Part shown: positions 1-12,080 of the stretch, in pieces
How positions within the stretch are numbered: position 1 is the stretch's first letter
Layout of the letters: every line of letters starts with the position of its first letter
Source: Planoprotostelium fungivorum
Taxonomy: Eukaryota > Evosea > Variosea > Cavosteliida > Cavosteliaceae
NCBI GenBank assembly: GCA_003024175.1
Contig: MDYQ01000007.1
Location: 310,001 to 374,000 of the forward strand
Direction: 5' to 3'
Length of the DNA stretch: 64,000 bases
Made by a program: the position numbers and the translations under genes
Notes under the pieces: model-generated
Database searches by the model: none
Seen by the model: the letters and a program-made list of their open reading frames with translations, nothing else
Told to the model about the DNA's origin: nothing

Positions 1-197
1 AGATCACATCGATCATAACACGTGATAATTCCAACATCGACTATCATCACACCTGGTCTGACTTTCCTGTTGTCCTCTGAGGGGTCAACCATTGTCTTCT
101 TCTTCTTGACTTGTTTTGGCTTCGTTTTCTCTCCATTAGTTTCTTGTGAATTCTTTGAGCTCCTTCTCCTCTTCTGTGGAGTAGCCGGGGCCTCCAT
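1..197 (-). CDS. N-terminal part of an unrecognised basic protein (runs off window)
   Basis: The reverse strand opens at an ATG (195-197) and reads about 50 residues of strongly basic, low-complexity sequence, with KRRRSSK near residue 9 and KQVKKKKT near residue 28. Both look like nuclear or nucleolar localisation signals. After KVRPG the frame either continues (VMIVDVGIITCYDR) or a GTGATG donor starts an intron, so the exon end is uncertain. It is divergent from the WDR53-like gene, with only 86 bp between the two start codons, so a shared promoter is likely. No domain is visible in the part present and no function is proposed. Confidence 0.55.
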   Translation of the reverse strand, partial: MEAPATPQKRRRSSKNSQETNGEKTKPKQVKKKKTMVDPSEDNRKVRPGVMIVDVGIITCYDRCD

Positions 198-283
198 GAC
201 GGCTGATGCGGGTGATAGATGCGATGTGGAATAATAATGGGAGAAATTTGAAATCTTCGTGAATCACATCACATTCATCTCAA

Positions 284-1941
284 ATGGAGAGTGAAGGCCC
301 TGTCTTCTCTCAAACAACACTTCGTAGATGTGCCAAGCTGATCGGTCACAAAGATACAGTCTTGTGTATGGACAACACCCATCAGATCGGTAATCTATTG
401 TGCTCGGGTAGTGAGGTAAGTCCAGTCTCAAGATCTATCGTCTGAAGATGATCCCTGAAGGATGGAACTCTTCGCTTGTGGGACTTGAAGACAGTCAACC
501 GAGGCGAACCATATTCAGAATTGAGAGCCATACGATCCCTAGTTGTTCCTTCGAAAGAGGCAGTGAGCGAGATCATGTGAAATGATGGACGATGCTAAAT
601 CATCTTTAGGTGACCGGAGTGGCATTGCGTCACTTGGAAGAGAAGAAGAATAGAAAAGCTCCCGTGAAGCCAGCTGGCACTTTTGATTCACACGAAGAGT
701 ATCAAGTGTACGTCGCTGCCGAATCACAGGTCGACATCCACACATGCACATTGTCCCTCTCCATCGACCATCATCTGATCTACATCACCCCATACAATTC
801 TTCTCACCCATCTGATGAATCGATCACAGCTGTTTCGATTTTCATTGGAAGGAACTTCGATCGTGTTGAGAGACCCATACATCGTCCATCCCTACAACAC
901 AGAGGAGATCAATCAGGTATATCTTCACATCAGACGTCATGATGAAGGTGACCATCATCGATGCAGGTGTCCATCTGTCATGGATATCTCGCGGCGTGTG
1001 ACGACAGCGGACAAGTGAAGGTATTAGACATCGAGCAGGGAGAAAAAGCACCAAAACTTTACAAGACCCTCACGGGCCAACACACGAACGTGAGAGAGAA
1101 TTCGTGTGATTTCCGTTGAACTTGTCGATAGATCTGCAGCAGTGCAGTATTTCGAAGTGGAAAGAACAGTGAAGGTGAGACGTGATGATCGTGCTGTGAT
1201 CGTGATGTTGATGATGGAAAGTGATCACTTGTGGTCAAGATTGTAGAGTGGTCATCTGGGACGTATCTACTACGCGGGCCGTCGCCACATTCGATACCAA
1301 CAAATGTGACACACTTCCTTTCCATTCATTCGGTGAACGATCGCAGCGGTGAAAGTCGAAGAGAACCAGGGGAAATTTCAGATGGTTAATCCACCATTGG
1401 CTCACTGTGTGGCCGTATCACCGGAGGGTAACGCGGCGGCCGTGGCCCTGGCAGACTGTTCGATTTCAATCTATCACATTCCAACCAAGAAGCAGCTGGA
1501 AGAGCTGAAAGAATTCCACACTGCGGGAGTCTGCCAAGTGTGCGTTGTTCATCATCTCTATCGTCTACATGATGATCGACATCATCACGTGATGAACATC
1601 ATCGCATGACACGTGGTGTGATTCTAAAGATCATCAGACTATTCTATCGCTCATCATCTGATGATGCCACTTATCTCGTGAGTGGAGGAAACGATGGGAA
1701 GATCAACGTGTGGAGAGTTCCTGCTTCTCACATCCTCCACCCCAGGTATGTTCACACCATCATCGCGAGACGATGACATCTGAAACCGCTCAGACCGAAA
1801 GCCACCGTGACGGAGAACTGCATCCACATCGCATCAGTGTCTCACGGCTCGAAGATCAACTGGCTGACATTCAGCAAGAGGAGTGGCCTCCTCTGTGTGG
1901 CCGATCAGACGAACGACATCACAATATACGAACTCCCTTGA
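284..1941 (+). CDS. wdr53: WD40-repeat protein, WDR53-like
   Basis: A chain of about nine short exons, starting MESEGPVFSQTTLRRCAKLIGH. Exon 1 is 284-415 and exon 2 starts at 461 (DGTLRLWDL). WD-type strands recur: CDDSGQVKVLDIE, SGGNDGKINVWRV, and a terminal ICVADQT-like strand ending NDITIYELP before the stop at 1939. The order NPPLAHCVAVSP, then the GGNDGK blade, then a closing SKINWLTF blade parallels vertebrate WDR53, a small WD40 protein associated with CUL4-DDB1 ligases. One weakly defined intron lies near 728-833. Assignment to WDR53 is by remembered alignment of these blades; another WD40 protein of similar size is possible. It presumably acts as a beta-propeller scaffold. Confidence 0.75.
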
Positions 1942-2056
1942 TCTTCTTCTCTCTTTTCATCGAGAATCCTCTTCAATTCGTTTGTGTGAATATTTTTGCT
2001 GACGACAGTGCGCCCACGGTTTGGGAGCAAATGACGGGAATCCATTTGGAGGAGCG

Positions 2057-2583
2057 ATGTGTCAAGGTGGATTGGAGAGAAAAGAAGGAGAGGTGGATCT
2101 TCATTCGTTCCCAACGCAAGACGCAAGCATGGAAATCAGCCGCTTACTGTGCCAAGAATCTCAAGGACCTACATCGTCCATTCAGAACGGCTCGAATGGG
2201 CCAGCTTCTATATCAGAACAGAGAGAGAACATCATCCGAGAAGGTGAGATCATGCACCATCGATCCCACGTTCGTGACGCCGACACAAATCAGACGCGCC
2301 TCTATCGGTCGAGATGAAACCAGTTCGCCGCTGTTTCTCAGCGAAACAGAAAGAAGAGCTCTATCGATTATTTATTCGATCACCTTATCCAACACTCGAA
2401 GAGAGAGTGCAGGTGGCCAGACGATTCTACACTACAGAGAGGAGAGTTCAAATATGGTTTCAAAACCAGAGGTCAAGGTTAGAACCGTCATGTGTGCAAA
2501 AGGTGACCTGTCACAGGGTACAAAGAAGAGTTGAAGGATTCGAAGTGGTCTTGTCCAAGAAAGTCAGCCACCTTGAGACGTAG
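2057..2583 (+). CDS. Homeodomain protein 1, small, with C-terminal VEGF-E-V motif
   Basis: The N-terminal exon from ATG 2057 (MCQGGLERKEGEV) joins, across an intron with donor GTGAGATCATGC near 2244, to an exon encoding a homeodomain: RRCFSAKQKEELYRLFIR, then helix-3 motif VQIWFQNQRSR. A second, 39-nt in-frame intron (donor GTTAGAAC) may separate the homeodomain from the tail RVEGFEVVLSKK. WFQNxR is the DNA-contacting signature of homeodomains, so this is a probable nuclear transcription factor of about 140 residues with little besides the homeodomain. The tail strongly resembles that of the gene at 26227. It lies 115 bp downstream of the WDR53-like stop, same strand. The start is tentative because an upstream in-frame non-ATG stretch is open. 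Confidence 0.75.
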
Positions 2584-2755
2584 ACAAAATATCAATAGGT
2601 GCAGTGACATTGATCAAATGTTAACTGCTGGGAACGATGTGTAAAGTAATAAATCATGAAAAGCGAAAATATAGAGAGCGTTGTATACGGGTTCATTTGA
2701 TTGAGACGAGATTGAGGGGTTTCCTGGAAGACAGATCACATCGTAGAGACACGAA

Positions 2756-5700
2756 ATGTCTAAGGGGGAAGTGCTCTCCTTTCCAAAACAGTTTTTGGAC
2801 TTGATAGATCCTCCAGATGGAGATGGTGAAGATATGTGATTAGGACACGTGATTCACACTGACGGCAGGAACTTTTCGTGAAGATGAGAACACAATCATC
2901 TTCTTCACGTACGGATTGAATTTCATCGCTCAGAGGGAGGTATCTCACCTCTGGTGTCAACATACAGATCTGATGAGAGAGATGATATACCTATTCCAAT
3001 TCATAGATCACACACCCTCTCTATCGCCTCTGTTCCACATATTAGATCAGAAGATGACTTCCGATTTTTCACAATGCAGAGAATGGTGAATGAATGAAAC
3101 GTCGATCGTTTAACTCACACTTTCCAGCATCTACCAGTACTATCAGGGAAAGCAAAACTTTTTACATCAAGACAAGTTCACCAGCCAATCTCTGTCCACC
3201 TTCGGAGAAAAGATGGAACGGCAGGAGAGGAAGAGAATCACAAAGTCCATCAACAAGTCAGACGAGAGATATCTTCCCTTCATCCTCTTCGAACTCTTAC
3301 TGGAGAAGGATCACCTGGGCGATGAAGATCTCAGAGCTCAACTGATAGAGATCATCGAAAGGACACAGGGCGACATCGAGGTGAGACGTTCCGGTGATGG
3401 AAGGTGACATGCAATTCAGATTCTCTTACCATCACAAGACGAGAGTGCGAAGAAGTATCTTCTTCCTGGAGCTTACGATCTTTTATTCTACTCCGAGGTG
3501 AGTCGCCTTGGTAGTGATCATCCATCACACGAGCTGCATTCGAAAACATAATGTAGTAATTGATTATAACATAGGTTGCCGTTCGCTCTTTCGCCGGTGC
3601 GCTGTTGACCGCTTTACCAGTAGTAGATGATATGGACCGCTTCAACACTCTGATTCCCTTCCTGGAATCTTGCATCAAGGTAATCCTCTCGTTTCACACC
3701 ATGTGCACTCGTTCACACCAAGGAGGTACTCGGAACAAAAAACTGGGATTCTGTGAAGAGAGCAGCGACGGTGAAGTGTGAAAAGACAGAATTCTGGGCG
3801 GTAAGTCTGATATGACGCTATTAAAATGCAGTCTACACGTTCACCATATTCGAACACAAATCATCATCCATCTCACTCGATGATAAATTGATAATATGAT
3901 ATTCTATTCCATCCAAGATAAAAAGGATAAACATTTCCTCTTCTGATGGATCGCAGCAATCTCTCATCGCCATGCGTTCTCTATCGAGAGATATCATACG
4001 AAATGGATTGATCCAACACTTTCCCATCATCACGAAGATTATTTATGAGAACCTTCCCAACGAGGACACATTCTTGCAGAGTCGCTCCTACTTTTCTCTA
4101 TTCGCAGAAGCTGCAGGTGAATTTACATCCATCATCTCATCCTTAACCTTCACTCGATTCACTTCTCTTCATTCGATCGACAATTCTGTCAGCTGACGAG
4201 ATCACCGTGTTCGTAAATAGTTCACGTCTCATAGAGAGTAGGTGGTGAATTGTGGAACACCAGTGGATGCAAAGGTAAAGCGGAGGATATGGCCTCACGA
4301 TTAACCCGTCGCCCTTCTGGTGCCTTCACTGACCAAGAGACCAAATTCACAGTCCTCGTTCTTCGCACTTTCGTCGATTCCATCCGATCTATACCCCGTG
4401 AGAACGAACATCCTCTCGTTCTCCTTACCTTTCTCTCAGCGGGAGAATTCACATCGGCTCTGAATCGAGTCTTCTCTTTCCTCGTGAGAGATAAGGAGCC
4501 CATCGTGGAGGTGTACCGAGGGACTTTTCGCATCATCAAATCGCTGCTCAACGACGTCGAGCAGAGGAAAGGTCTGTTGAAAATGCAGAGACTATGGGTT
4601 CCATTCATGATACGATATTTGAAGAGAGATGTGAGATGCTTGATAACGTGAGACGAGAGACATGGATTCAATGATTTAGGTACCGGACGATGTCTTTCGT
4701 TCGGTCGTTTTCGATGCAGTGGGAACATTGAGGAGATTATCAAAGAGCACGGACGCAGATGCATGGGCAGGTCAGTCTCTCCTCCACTTACCTCTATCAT
4801 CTTCTCTTCATCTCGTCTGTGTTCATTGTCGTATCACTTCGTGTAGGTTCTCACCTAGAATAGTTCACGCGAGAGAGCACGAACAATGGCCCAAAACGTT
4901 ATTCGAAAATCTCTTTCCATCGAAGGGAAGTCAACCGATTCTGGCCGGCTGGGCTCAACAAGCCGTTTTCATCGGTCACTGCAGCGTTGGACTCTTAATC
5001 ATCGACGACAATCCCAGTAAGATCAAAAATTTTCTCAACAAGGGAAACAGCCTCCATTCCATCCTATCCACGTGAGGATTCCATCTACAACGCGCCACGG
5101 AAATCTTCTCTCTCACACGATCGTGCAGGTACTTTCAAGGTTTCGTTCAATTCATACAGTCGGTGGATCTTCCAACGATATTCAGACAATTAGACGCCGT
5201 GACCGAATGTTTCTTCTACCTTCTCGTCAACCCAGAGACACACGACGCCTTCGTCTCTCAGCTAGACCGGTACCTCCTCCCACCCTTACGTCGAATGACA
5301 CACACGACAGGTGTAGATCTTCCGTCGAATCTCTCTTGAGAGTGTTGGCCGCGAGATCTTGTCTGCCACTGCTGGAAGGTCTGTACCGCTGCCTGAAAGA
5401 TCTCATCTTGAAGCAACCTCTATCTCTCTTCCCGTTCCTCAGGCCACTCTTTGGTGCTTGTGCCGTCTACCTGCCCAGGATGAAGCAGAATCGAACGGAG
5501 AAGATATCTCAAGTCTTTTCAAACGTTCTGAAATACCTGTGGGTGTTGTGTGAGATGACCATGGCCGATCACAAGGTGAGAAGAGTGAGGGAGGGGAGAT
5601 TGAAATGTACAGCAATACGGACATCTGGAGAGAGATCACGCGAGCACGATGAATGCATTCTTCGACATGATGTTGAGTTGTTTCGACACGTTCGCCTGCG

Positions 5701-8700
5701 TATCCCACCCCACCAAATTGAGACAGAAGGTGACGTGTGACATTGACACGTCAAGTTGACACGTCTGACAGTTGGAGCGAGGCGCGAGTTCGACCTTCGC
5801 TTCCCTCTTTGAAGATTCGCAGAAAGATTTAGACGAGAGCATGACTATCGTTCCTTCCATATTAGAGAATCACCCGATGTGGTTCCATCATTACTTGGCT
5901 TGCTACACTCCTTCCACTTCCACCAAGTGGCAGGAGTGTATGGTAGAGATCATCAAACAATTCAAACTACACAACGTGCCGTTGCCTCCGATGGGTGAAT
6001 ATCCATTTCAAATCGATCGTAATGAAAATAAGATGAGAAATAAGATGAGAAATAAGATAAAAGATTAGATGAAAGATAAGAGATGAGATGAAAACGAGAA
6101 AGGTAACAATGACAGACGATCTATCGAACGAAGAGAAGCAGAGGTTGAAGCCCTGTCTCAAATTAGCGGATCAATTCGTCAGCGAGAGAGAAGATGTATC
6201 AGATGGAATGATCTACGCGGAAGAGATCGAGAGAGACAAGAACGAGAGAGCCAAGGACATCCTTCACCAAGATCTCACCCACGGTGATTCAAACCTTCTA
6301 TGATTCACATGTGTTTCTCATTCATCCATCAGAGCCAGACACCGACACAGACGTGGAAGACATGGCACAGGACAACCAAGTGAAAGAATTTCGCGCCAAA
6401 ATGAATCGTGCTCCCCGTGGCATCAAAGTGTTGGGTGAGCCTTCCGTTAGTTCTCCGCCGTAAGTAGGTGACGTCATCGCAGGAGAGACGAATCTCGTTG
6501 CCTCTGTCATCGCACAGAAGAAAGCTCTGGCCAACGAGAGGAAGGCCGCCCTACCCCCCACCCTCGACGATTTCTGGAAGGTACTTCTGGCCTGGAACTA
6601 CAACGACATCGATTCCGAGGAATTCACGAGAAAACTCGGGTTACGTAAGATTCCCGCCAAATTTAGCACGGCGGAGGAGTATCGATCGGTCTTCAAGCCA
6701 CTCTTGTTGGAAGAGTTGAGATCCATCATTCAGCAGGAGAGGGAGGCACCACAGAGCACGAGGTACCACGCTATCATGATCGAGAAGACTCACACGCTGA
6801 ATGATTTCATCATACTCGATTGCAAGTGTTCGGACACAATGACGGCACAGAGTTTGAAGTGAGTCACCTTTCGTATTCGTTTTTTCGTTCAAATGTTATT
6901 CTCTTTCATGTCTTCTCTTCTATCGATGGATTTATTTCATTTTATTCATTTCTTTTAGTCCGGACGATCTCGTCGTTCTCTGCAGAGAGAAGCCGCAGGG
7001 TCCCAAATTGGGCAGTCACATGCTCGTCCGAGTCGAACCCCTCGACAAGAAAGAAAAGGTGAATATTCCCTCCACCCCCCCTCAATCTACAACAGCACCC
7101 ACCCGACCTCGTGCGGCTCCGTTGCTACGTAACGGGACGCAAGGAGATCGTCTCCAGCATCGTTCTGAAGACAATCTGGCACTTTAAGAAGATCTGTCAG
7201 CTGACGACTTCGAATCGAGAGTGGCTGGCCCTGGCTGGTATCTCGAGGCTGTCCCTACTGCCCAATGTATTGGACCCAGCGAAACCGATCGACGACGAGG
7301 TGAAGTGAGGAGTCGATATGTTCTGACGCGTTGTAGTCTGGTAGAATTGTCGATTTGGGAATATTAGATGGAGAGGGTTTCAATTCTTCGCAGATGGAAG
7401 CCATTCACGCTGGATGCACGAAGAAAGGTGACATTTGGTTATCTACAACGTGCCGACGGGACGAATTTTCACTGAAATTCAGGTTTCGTTCTGCTTCAGG
7501 GACCACCCGGTACCGGAAAAACAAAGACCATCTGTGGTCTCATCTCTGTATTACTCTCCAACGCTCCGGAGAATCTCGTCAAATTGGGACATCCCAATTC
7601 CCAGCGTTCCCAGAACCACATCTTGGTCTGTGCCCCATCCAACGCGGCCGTAGACGAGATCGCCCTCAGGCTACTGAGAGAAGGTGTCTAAAAATAGAAC
7701 CGTCAGATACTGACACGACAAAAGGTCTCGTGGGCAAGGAGGGACGGAGATTTCATCCGAATATCATCAGGTTGGGTTCGGTCGACACGATGCACCCGGA
7801 CGTGAGATCTATATCTCTCGATCAGAAGAGAGAAGAAGCAACGAGGGACCAGGGAGGACAGATCTACAAGCAGAAGAGAGAATTTGATAACAGCCGCGAG
7901 AGTGAGTGGCATCTTTTTCACGATCAATTCTTATTATCTATTACGAAAATATAATATTATCCATAAAATAAATATAAATTTTTTTTATCGGTGGTAAAAT
8001 ATTGTTTCTGACGGTGATTGTAGAATTGAGCCAATTGAAGGCGGACGTGGCAAAATTGACTGGGGAGATCAATCTGTTGAACAATGCGGTGGATAAGATG
8101 AGAATCGAGGGGGGAAATGCAGAGGAGATCGCAGTCAAGTTGCAGAGACTGAGGGAATTGAACCAATCGAGGAGGGTCTTGAACGATAAGTTTGCACCGC
8201 TCGATGCACAACACAAGGAGGAAGCGAAGGTGTGTCGATGATCTAACGATGCTGCCGATCATCATGTGATGATCTAATGATGATGATCATGAAGACGATC
8301 ACTCATCATCATGACAGCTGTACGACAACGTCAGTCGCGAATCATTCAAGCTCATTCTCAACTCCGCCACCATCATCCTCTCTACCTTGTCCGGCGCCGG
8401 CTCCGACAAGATGTCCCTCCTCGACTTCGGCTTCGACACGGTCGTTGTAGACGAAGCGGCCCAGACCGTAGAAGTCTCCACTCTCATTCCTCTCAAGTAC
8501 GGCTGCAAGACTTGTGTTCTGGTGGGAGATCCAGCACAACTTCCCGCCACCGTTATCAGCCGCAGTGCAAAGGAATTCAGTTACGAGCAGAGTCTCTTCC
8601 AGAGGATGCAGATGGCCGGCGTCCACGTGAGGAGGTCACGTGATCGTTGTAGATTGACAGGGTTAGGTGAACGTCCTCACGACGCAGTACAGAATGCACC

Positions 8701-10691
8701 CCGAGTTACGTCTCTTCCCTTCGAGGTAGAGGATGAACGTTTCATTCGAATGTGACATTTCCAGGGAATTTTATTTGGATCGTCTCATCGATGGAAATAA
8801 CGTCAAGAATTATCCAAACCACATTCAGGCTCTACCTCCTTATTCTTTCTTCAATTTAACGTCTTCCGAATCTTCTCAGGGGAAATCGTTCATCAACAAG
8901 GAAGAAGTGAGAAATTTCACGGAGATGTCGCGGAAATTTCATCGTGACACGTTTTCAGGCCCAATTCATATCCCAATTGTTCGAGTACCTCGACAAGGAT
9001 AAGACCGGAAGATTCGACGGAAAAATAGGTGTCATCACTCCTTACAAGCAGCAAGTCCAAGAGCTAAAGCGGGCGTTCCGTCCCGACCGAGCCGAGCGGG
9101 TCTCTATTTTCCCGCCAAAATTCGAGTCTCAATTTGTGACAGGTCGAATTTGGGACGGTGGACGGCTTCCAGGGAAGAGAGAAAGACGTCGTTCTATTCA
9201 GCTGCGTGAGAGCTTCTGATTCTCAGAGAGGAATCGGTTTCTTATCGGACGTTCGCCGAATGAATGTGGCCATCACTCGACCCAAGATGGGATTGTACAT
9301 CGTCGGTAACATCAGGTGAGATGAGATTCTGGCGGGAAAAGTTTCGGCGGGAAAATCTGAGAGTGAACGATTGTAGGTCGTTGAGGGTGAACCCCTTCTG
9401 GAACGATCTGATCGAAGATGCTCTCGGTCGCGGAAGATTGTACGACGTACACGACAAATCCAAGTGAAATTTCCGTACCTGTGGAGTTGTAGATTGATTT
9501 CTCCCAGATTTTTTGAAGGGTTGAGGAGGGGTGAGATCGAAAAGTTCAAGATGACCCAATTGAGCCGTTCCCGGGAAATCGCCAGACGTGAGACCGCGAA
9601 ATCTCGCGTCGAATTCACATTCTCCAGCTTCTGTACGTTCTTCCCAGGAACGACCGACTCAGTCCACGCCTCCCAGGGCAGATCAACCTTCCCGCCTCTT
9701 CAGTCAGAAAAACAGTGCGTATATTTAATTCTATTCCATTTTATTCCATTTTATTCTCCAATTCAAATCGATCGTTCAGGTTCAATATCCAAATCGATAC
9801 AAGTAGAAGGAGGGGATGTCTCTGGCAGCGATCGAGAGAAATTCAACGGAAAACGACCGTTAGAGGACGTTACCCCTAGCCAGTTTCCCGCCAAAAGAGT
9901 CGCATTTGAAATTGAAACGCAGACGCCATCTGCGAACGAGAACAGTACGGACGAAGAACACAATTTGACTCTGTCTGCTCTCATCGATGACACAGACTAC
10001 AACGAGGACGCCGCAGATTCGCGATCTTCACTCGCAGAAGTAAGTGCGAACGAGGCCAGCGCGAACGAGTCCAGTGATCAAGTGCACAACGTGAGACGGG
10101 ATTTTATTTCATTTTAATGTTTTTCCGGCACATTATGTTTTATTTTGATTTATTCTTTGCAGTCGACGGACGAAGATGAACCGGCGACACAGGCGGTGAG
10201 ATTTCTTTTTCTGTGAAATTTCTTCTCACTGCTGATAGCCCGATTCACCGAAAACCATGGCCCGAAAGATGAAAGAACAATTGATGAGAGAAAAAGAATT
10301 GGCCAAACAACAATCCCACCAAGAACGAATGGTGATCTTTTTTCTCTTCTTCCACTTTTTCTCATTTTTTCTCACTTTTTCTCACTTTTAAACAAGGCGG
10401 AGAAAAAAGTAGCCTCGAAGACGGAAAGAATTCGCCTGAACCACGAAGAAATCTCGCGAAAACCTCCGAGCCTCAAATCAGGCTACCGCCACAGCCGAGG
10501 TGACATCCACCACACGTCTCTGAATGACACGTTCTACAGGAGGAGGTTCGGCTCTCATGCCCGTGCGGCCCATCATGAAGAAGACCACAAAGACACACGA
10601 GCAGATGGTGATGGATGCCATGAAGGCAGGGCGGCGTCTAAGAGAGTCCACCGAGAAGTTAAACAGCAAGTCCAAGCGAGGAGGGAGATAA
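2756..10691 (+). CDS. sen1: SEN1/senataxin-type superfamily 1 RNA/DNA helicase
   Basis: More than 20 exons reconstruct one protein of roughly 2,000 residues from ATG 2756 ([13 protein letters not shown]) to TAA 10689, close to yeast Sen1 in length. The first half (to about 7000) is an alpha-helical domain with no motif, like the Sen1 N-terminal domain. The helicase core follows: Walker [11 protein letters not shown] (7500-7529), motif II DEAAQ (8450-8464), QYRMHPELR (about 8685-8711), [10 protein letters not shown] and [11 protein letters not shown] (about 9158-9220), and NVAITRPK with a final IVGN. A coiled segment ([16 protein letters not shown]) lies between motifs I and II, where this family often carries a stalk. 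The C-terminal tail is acidic, then Lys/Arg-rich. Sen1 resolves R-loops and terminates RNA polymerase II transcription in the nucleus. Exon joins around 9468-9780 are uncertain. Confidence 0.85.
6024..6097. repeat. Purine-rich imperfect tandem repeat in a SEN1 intron
   Basis: Repeats of AGATGAGAAATA and close variants fill this intron, which separates exons ending NVPLPPM and starting near [11 protein letters not shown]. It is one of the longer introns of the gene. Confidence 0.7.
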
Positions 10692-10780
10692 AGAGAATCG
10701 AAGAGAAAGCTTTGTCAAGAGAAATATGATATGAATACGAATACAAGTATGGATATCATTATGTACAAGTTTAGTTGGGT

Positions 10781-11800
10781 TCACTTCTTTGTGTGTGAAT
10801 CTCTACGCCGGAGACCTTCGTTGACAATGTCCACGAGTGATTGTGTGACTCCATCTTCATCTTGCATCGTGAGCCACCGGTGACGGGATAGTTCTACGGC
10901 GCTGGCTCGCTCGTGTGGACTCCGTTTGAGGCAGGACAATATGAATTCTTGAAAGTCCACGGAGAACTCTCTGTCTATATTGTGTGTCCTCTTCATCCTG
11001 CCCAGTGTTGGTGGATCACCCTTCTTGATGATGGCCACGGCTTCGTGCTTTGGAAGATGTGCGTTCGGGAGTTTGCCTAGAGCTAGTTCGACGAGAGAGA
11101 CACCCATGGCCCAGCAATCGACTTTGTCTCCGTATGATAATGGATGATCCATGCAGGTGATTTGTTCGGGAGACATGTAGAGTAGAGTTCCGCTGGCACT
11201 GGTGGGAGATGATGTGTTGGTGTTGTGAGCCACACCAAGGTCGATGATCTTGACGGTCCCATCTCGGCACAAGATGAGGTTCTCTGGCTTGACGTCGCGA
11301 TGGATGATGCCAATGGAGTGTAAGAACATGAGCCCCGACACCACTTGCCTTGCGATCGGTCTCAACTGATCTTCACTCAGGAGAGTCGTCAGGCGACTGA
11401 GAGACATTCCATCGCAGTACTCCATCGCAATCAGTCCAGTCTTGTTATCGTTTCCAGAGGCGTAATGAAGTTTGACGATGTTCTGATGATCTCCCCTCTG
11501 ACACACGAGAAGGTGGGCGTCGATCTCTCCTCCAAATGCGGGCTGTCGTGTCTTCTGGCTTTTCAGGGCATAGAGATTTCCGTTCGATCGAACCAGATCG
11601 ACGTGACCGAAGCTCCTGATGGGCAATCAGATCGAAGCGCAAGTTGAGCGGCCAGCGCGATCTCACCCTCTTCCCAATCGTGTGACGATCGAATAGTTAC
11701 GACGATCGAAAGCACGACCGTGTTGGGTCGAATCCACAGCATCTTCTTCAACGACAGGAAGATCCACAGGAATTTCTTTAGAAGACTTCCTGACATCCAT
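10781..11800 (-). CDS. Serine/threonine protein kinase, STE-like
   Basis: Two exons give about 320 residues. Exon 1 starts at ATG 11800 (MDVRKSSKEIPVDL) and ends inside the glycine loop; splicing rebuilds LGRGSFGHV. Kinase motifs follow in order: ALKSQK (VAIK lysine), the HRDVKPENL catalytic loop, DLGV in place of the usual DFG, GTLLYMSPEQ activation segment, and DCWAMGVSLVELA. All catalytic residues are present; DLG instead of DFG occurs in some active STE/MAP2K kinases. It is probably cytosolic and STE20/MAP2K-like, with a short N-terminus and no visible docking or membrane domain. It ends 90 bp from the SEN1 stop, tail to tail. Substrate is unknown. Confidence 0.85.
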
Positions 11801-12080
11801 CAGCTCATCATCGTTGGTGTTCACATCGATCCCGTTACCTGGCGAAGAATGTCTTTACGATCTTGAATCCAGAGTCAGGCATGAGCGTTGTCGTCGTGTT
11901 GTGAGCGAGATTTCTTGTGCTCCTCTCAGTGAGAAGCTTGAGAAGCTCACCCTACTTCGGACCGCGGAACCCGATCCTTCGGGTCATTTTTACCCAAAAA
12001 CGCAAAATAAGGAAATAAAATGCTCCGAGCAAAATAAGGACGAAGACGCTACCGCTAATTACAGAGTGTACAATCTATCT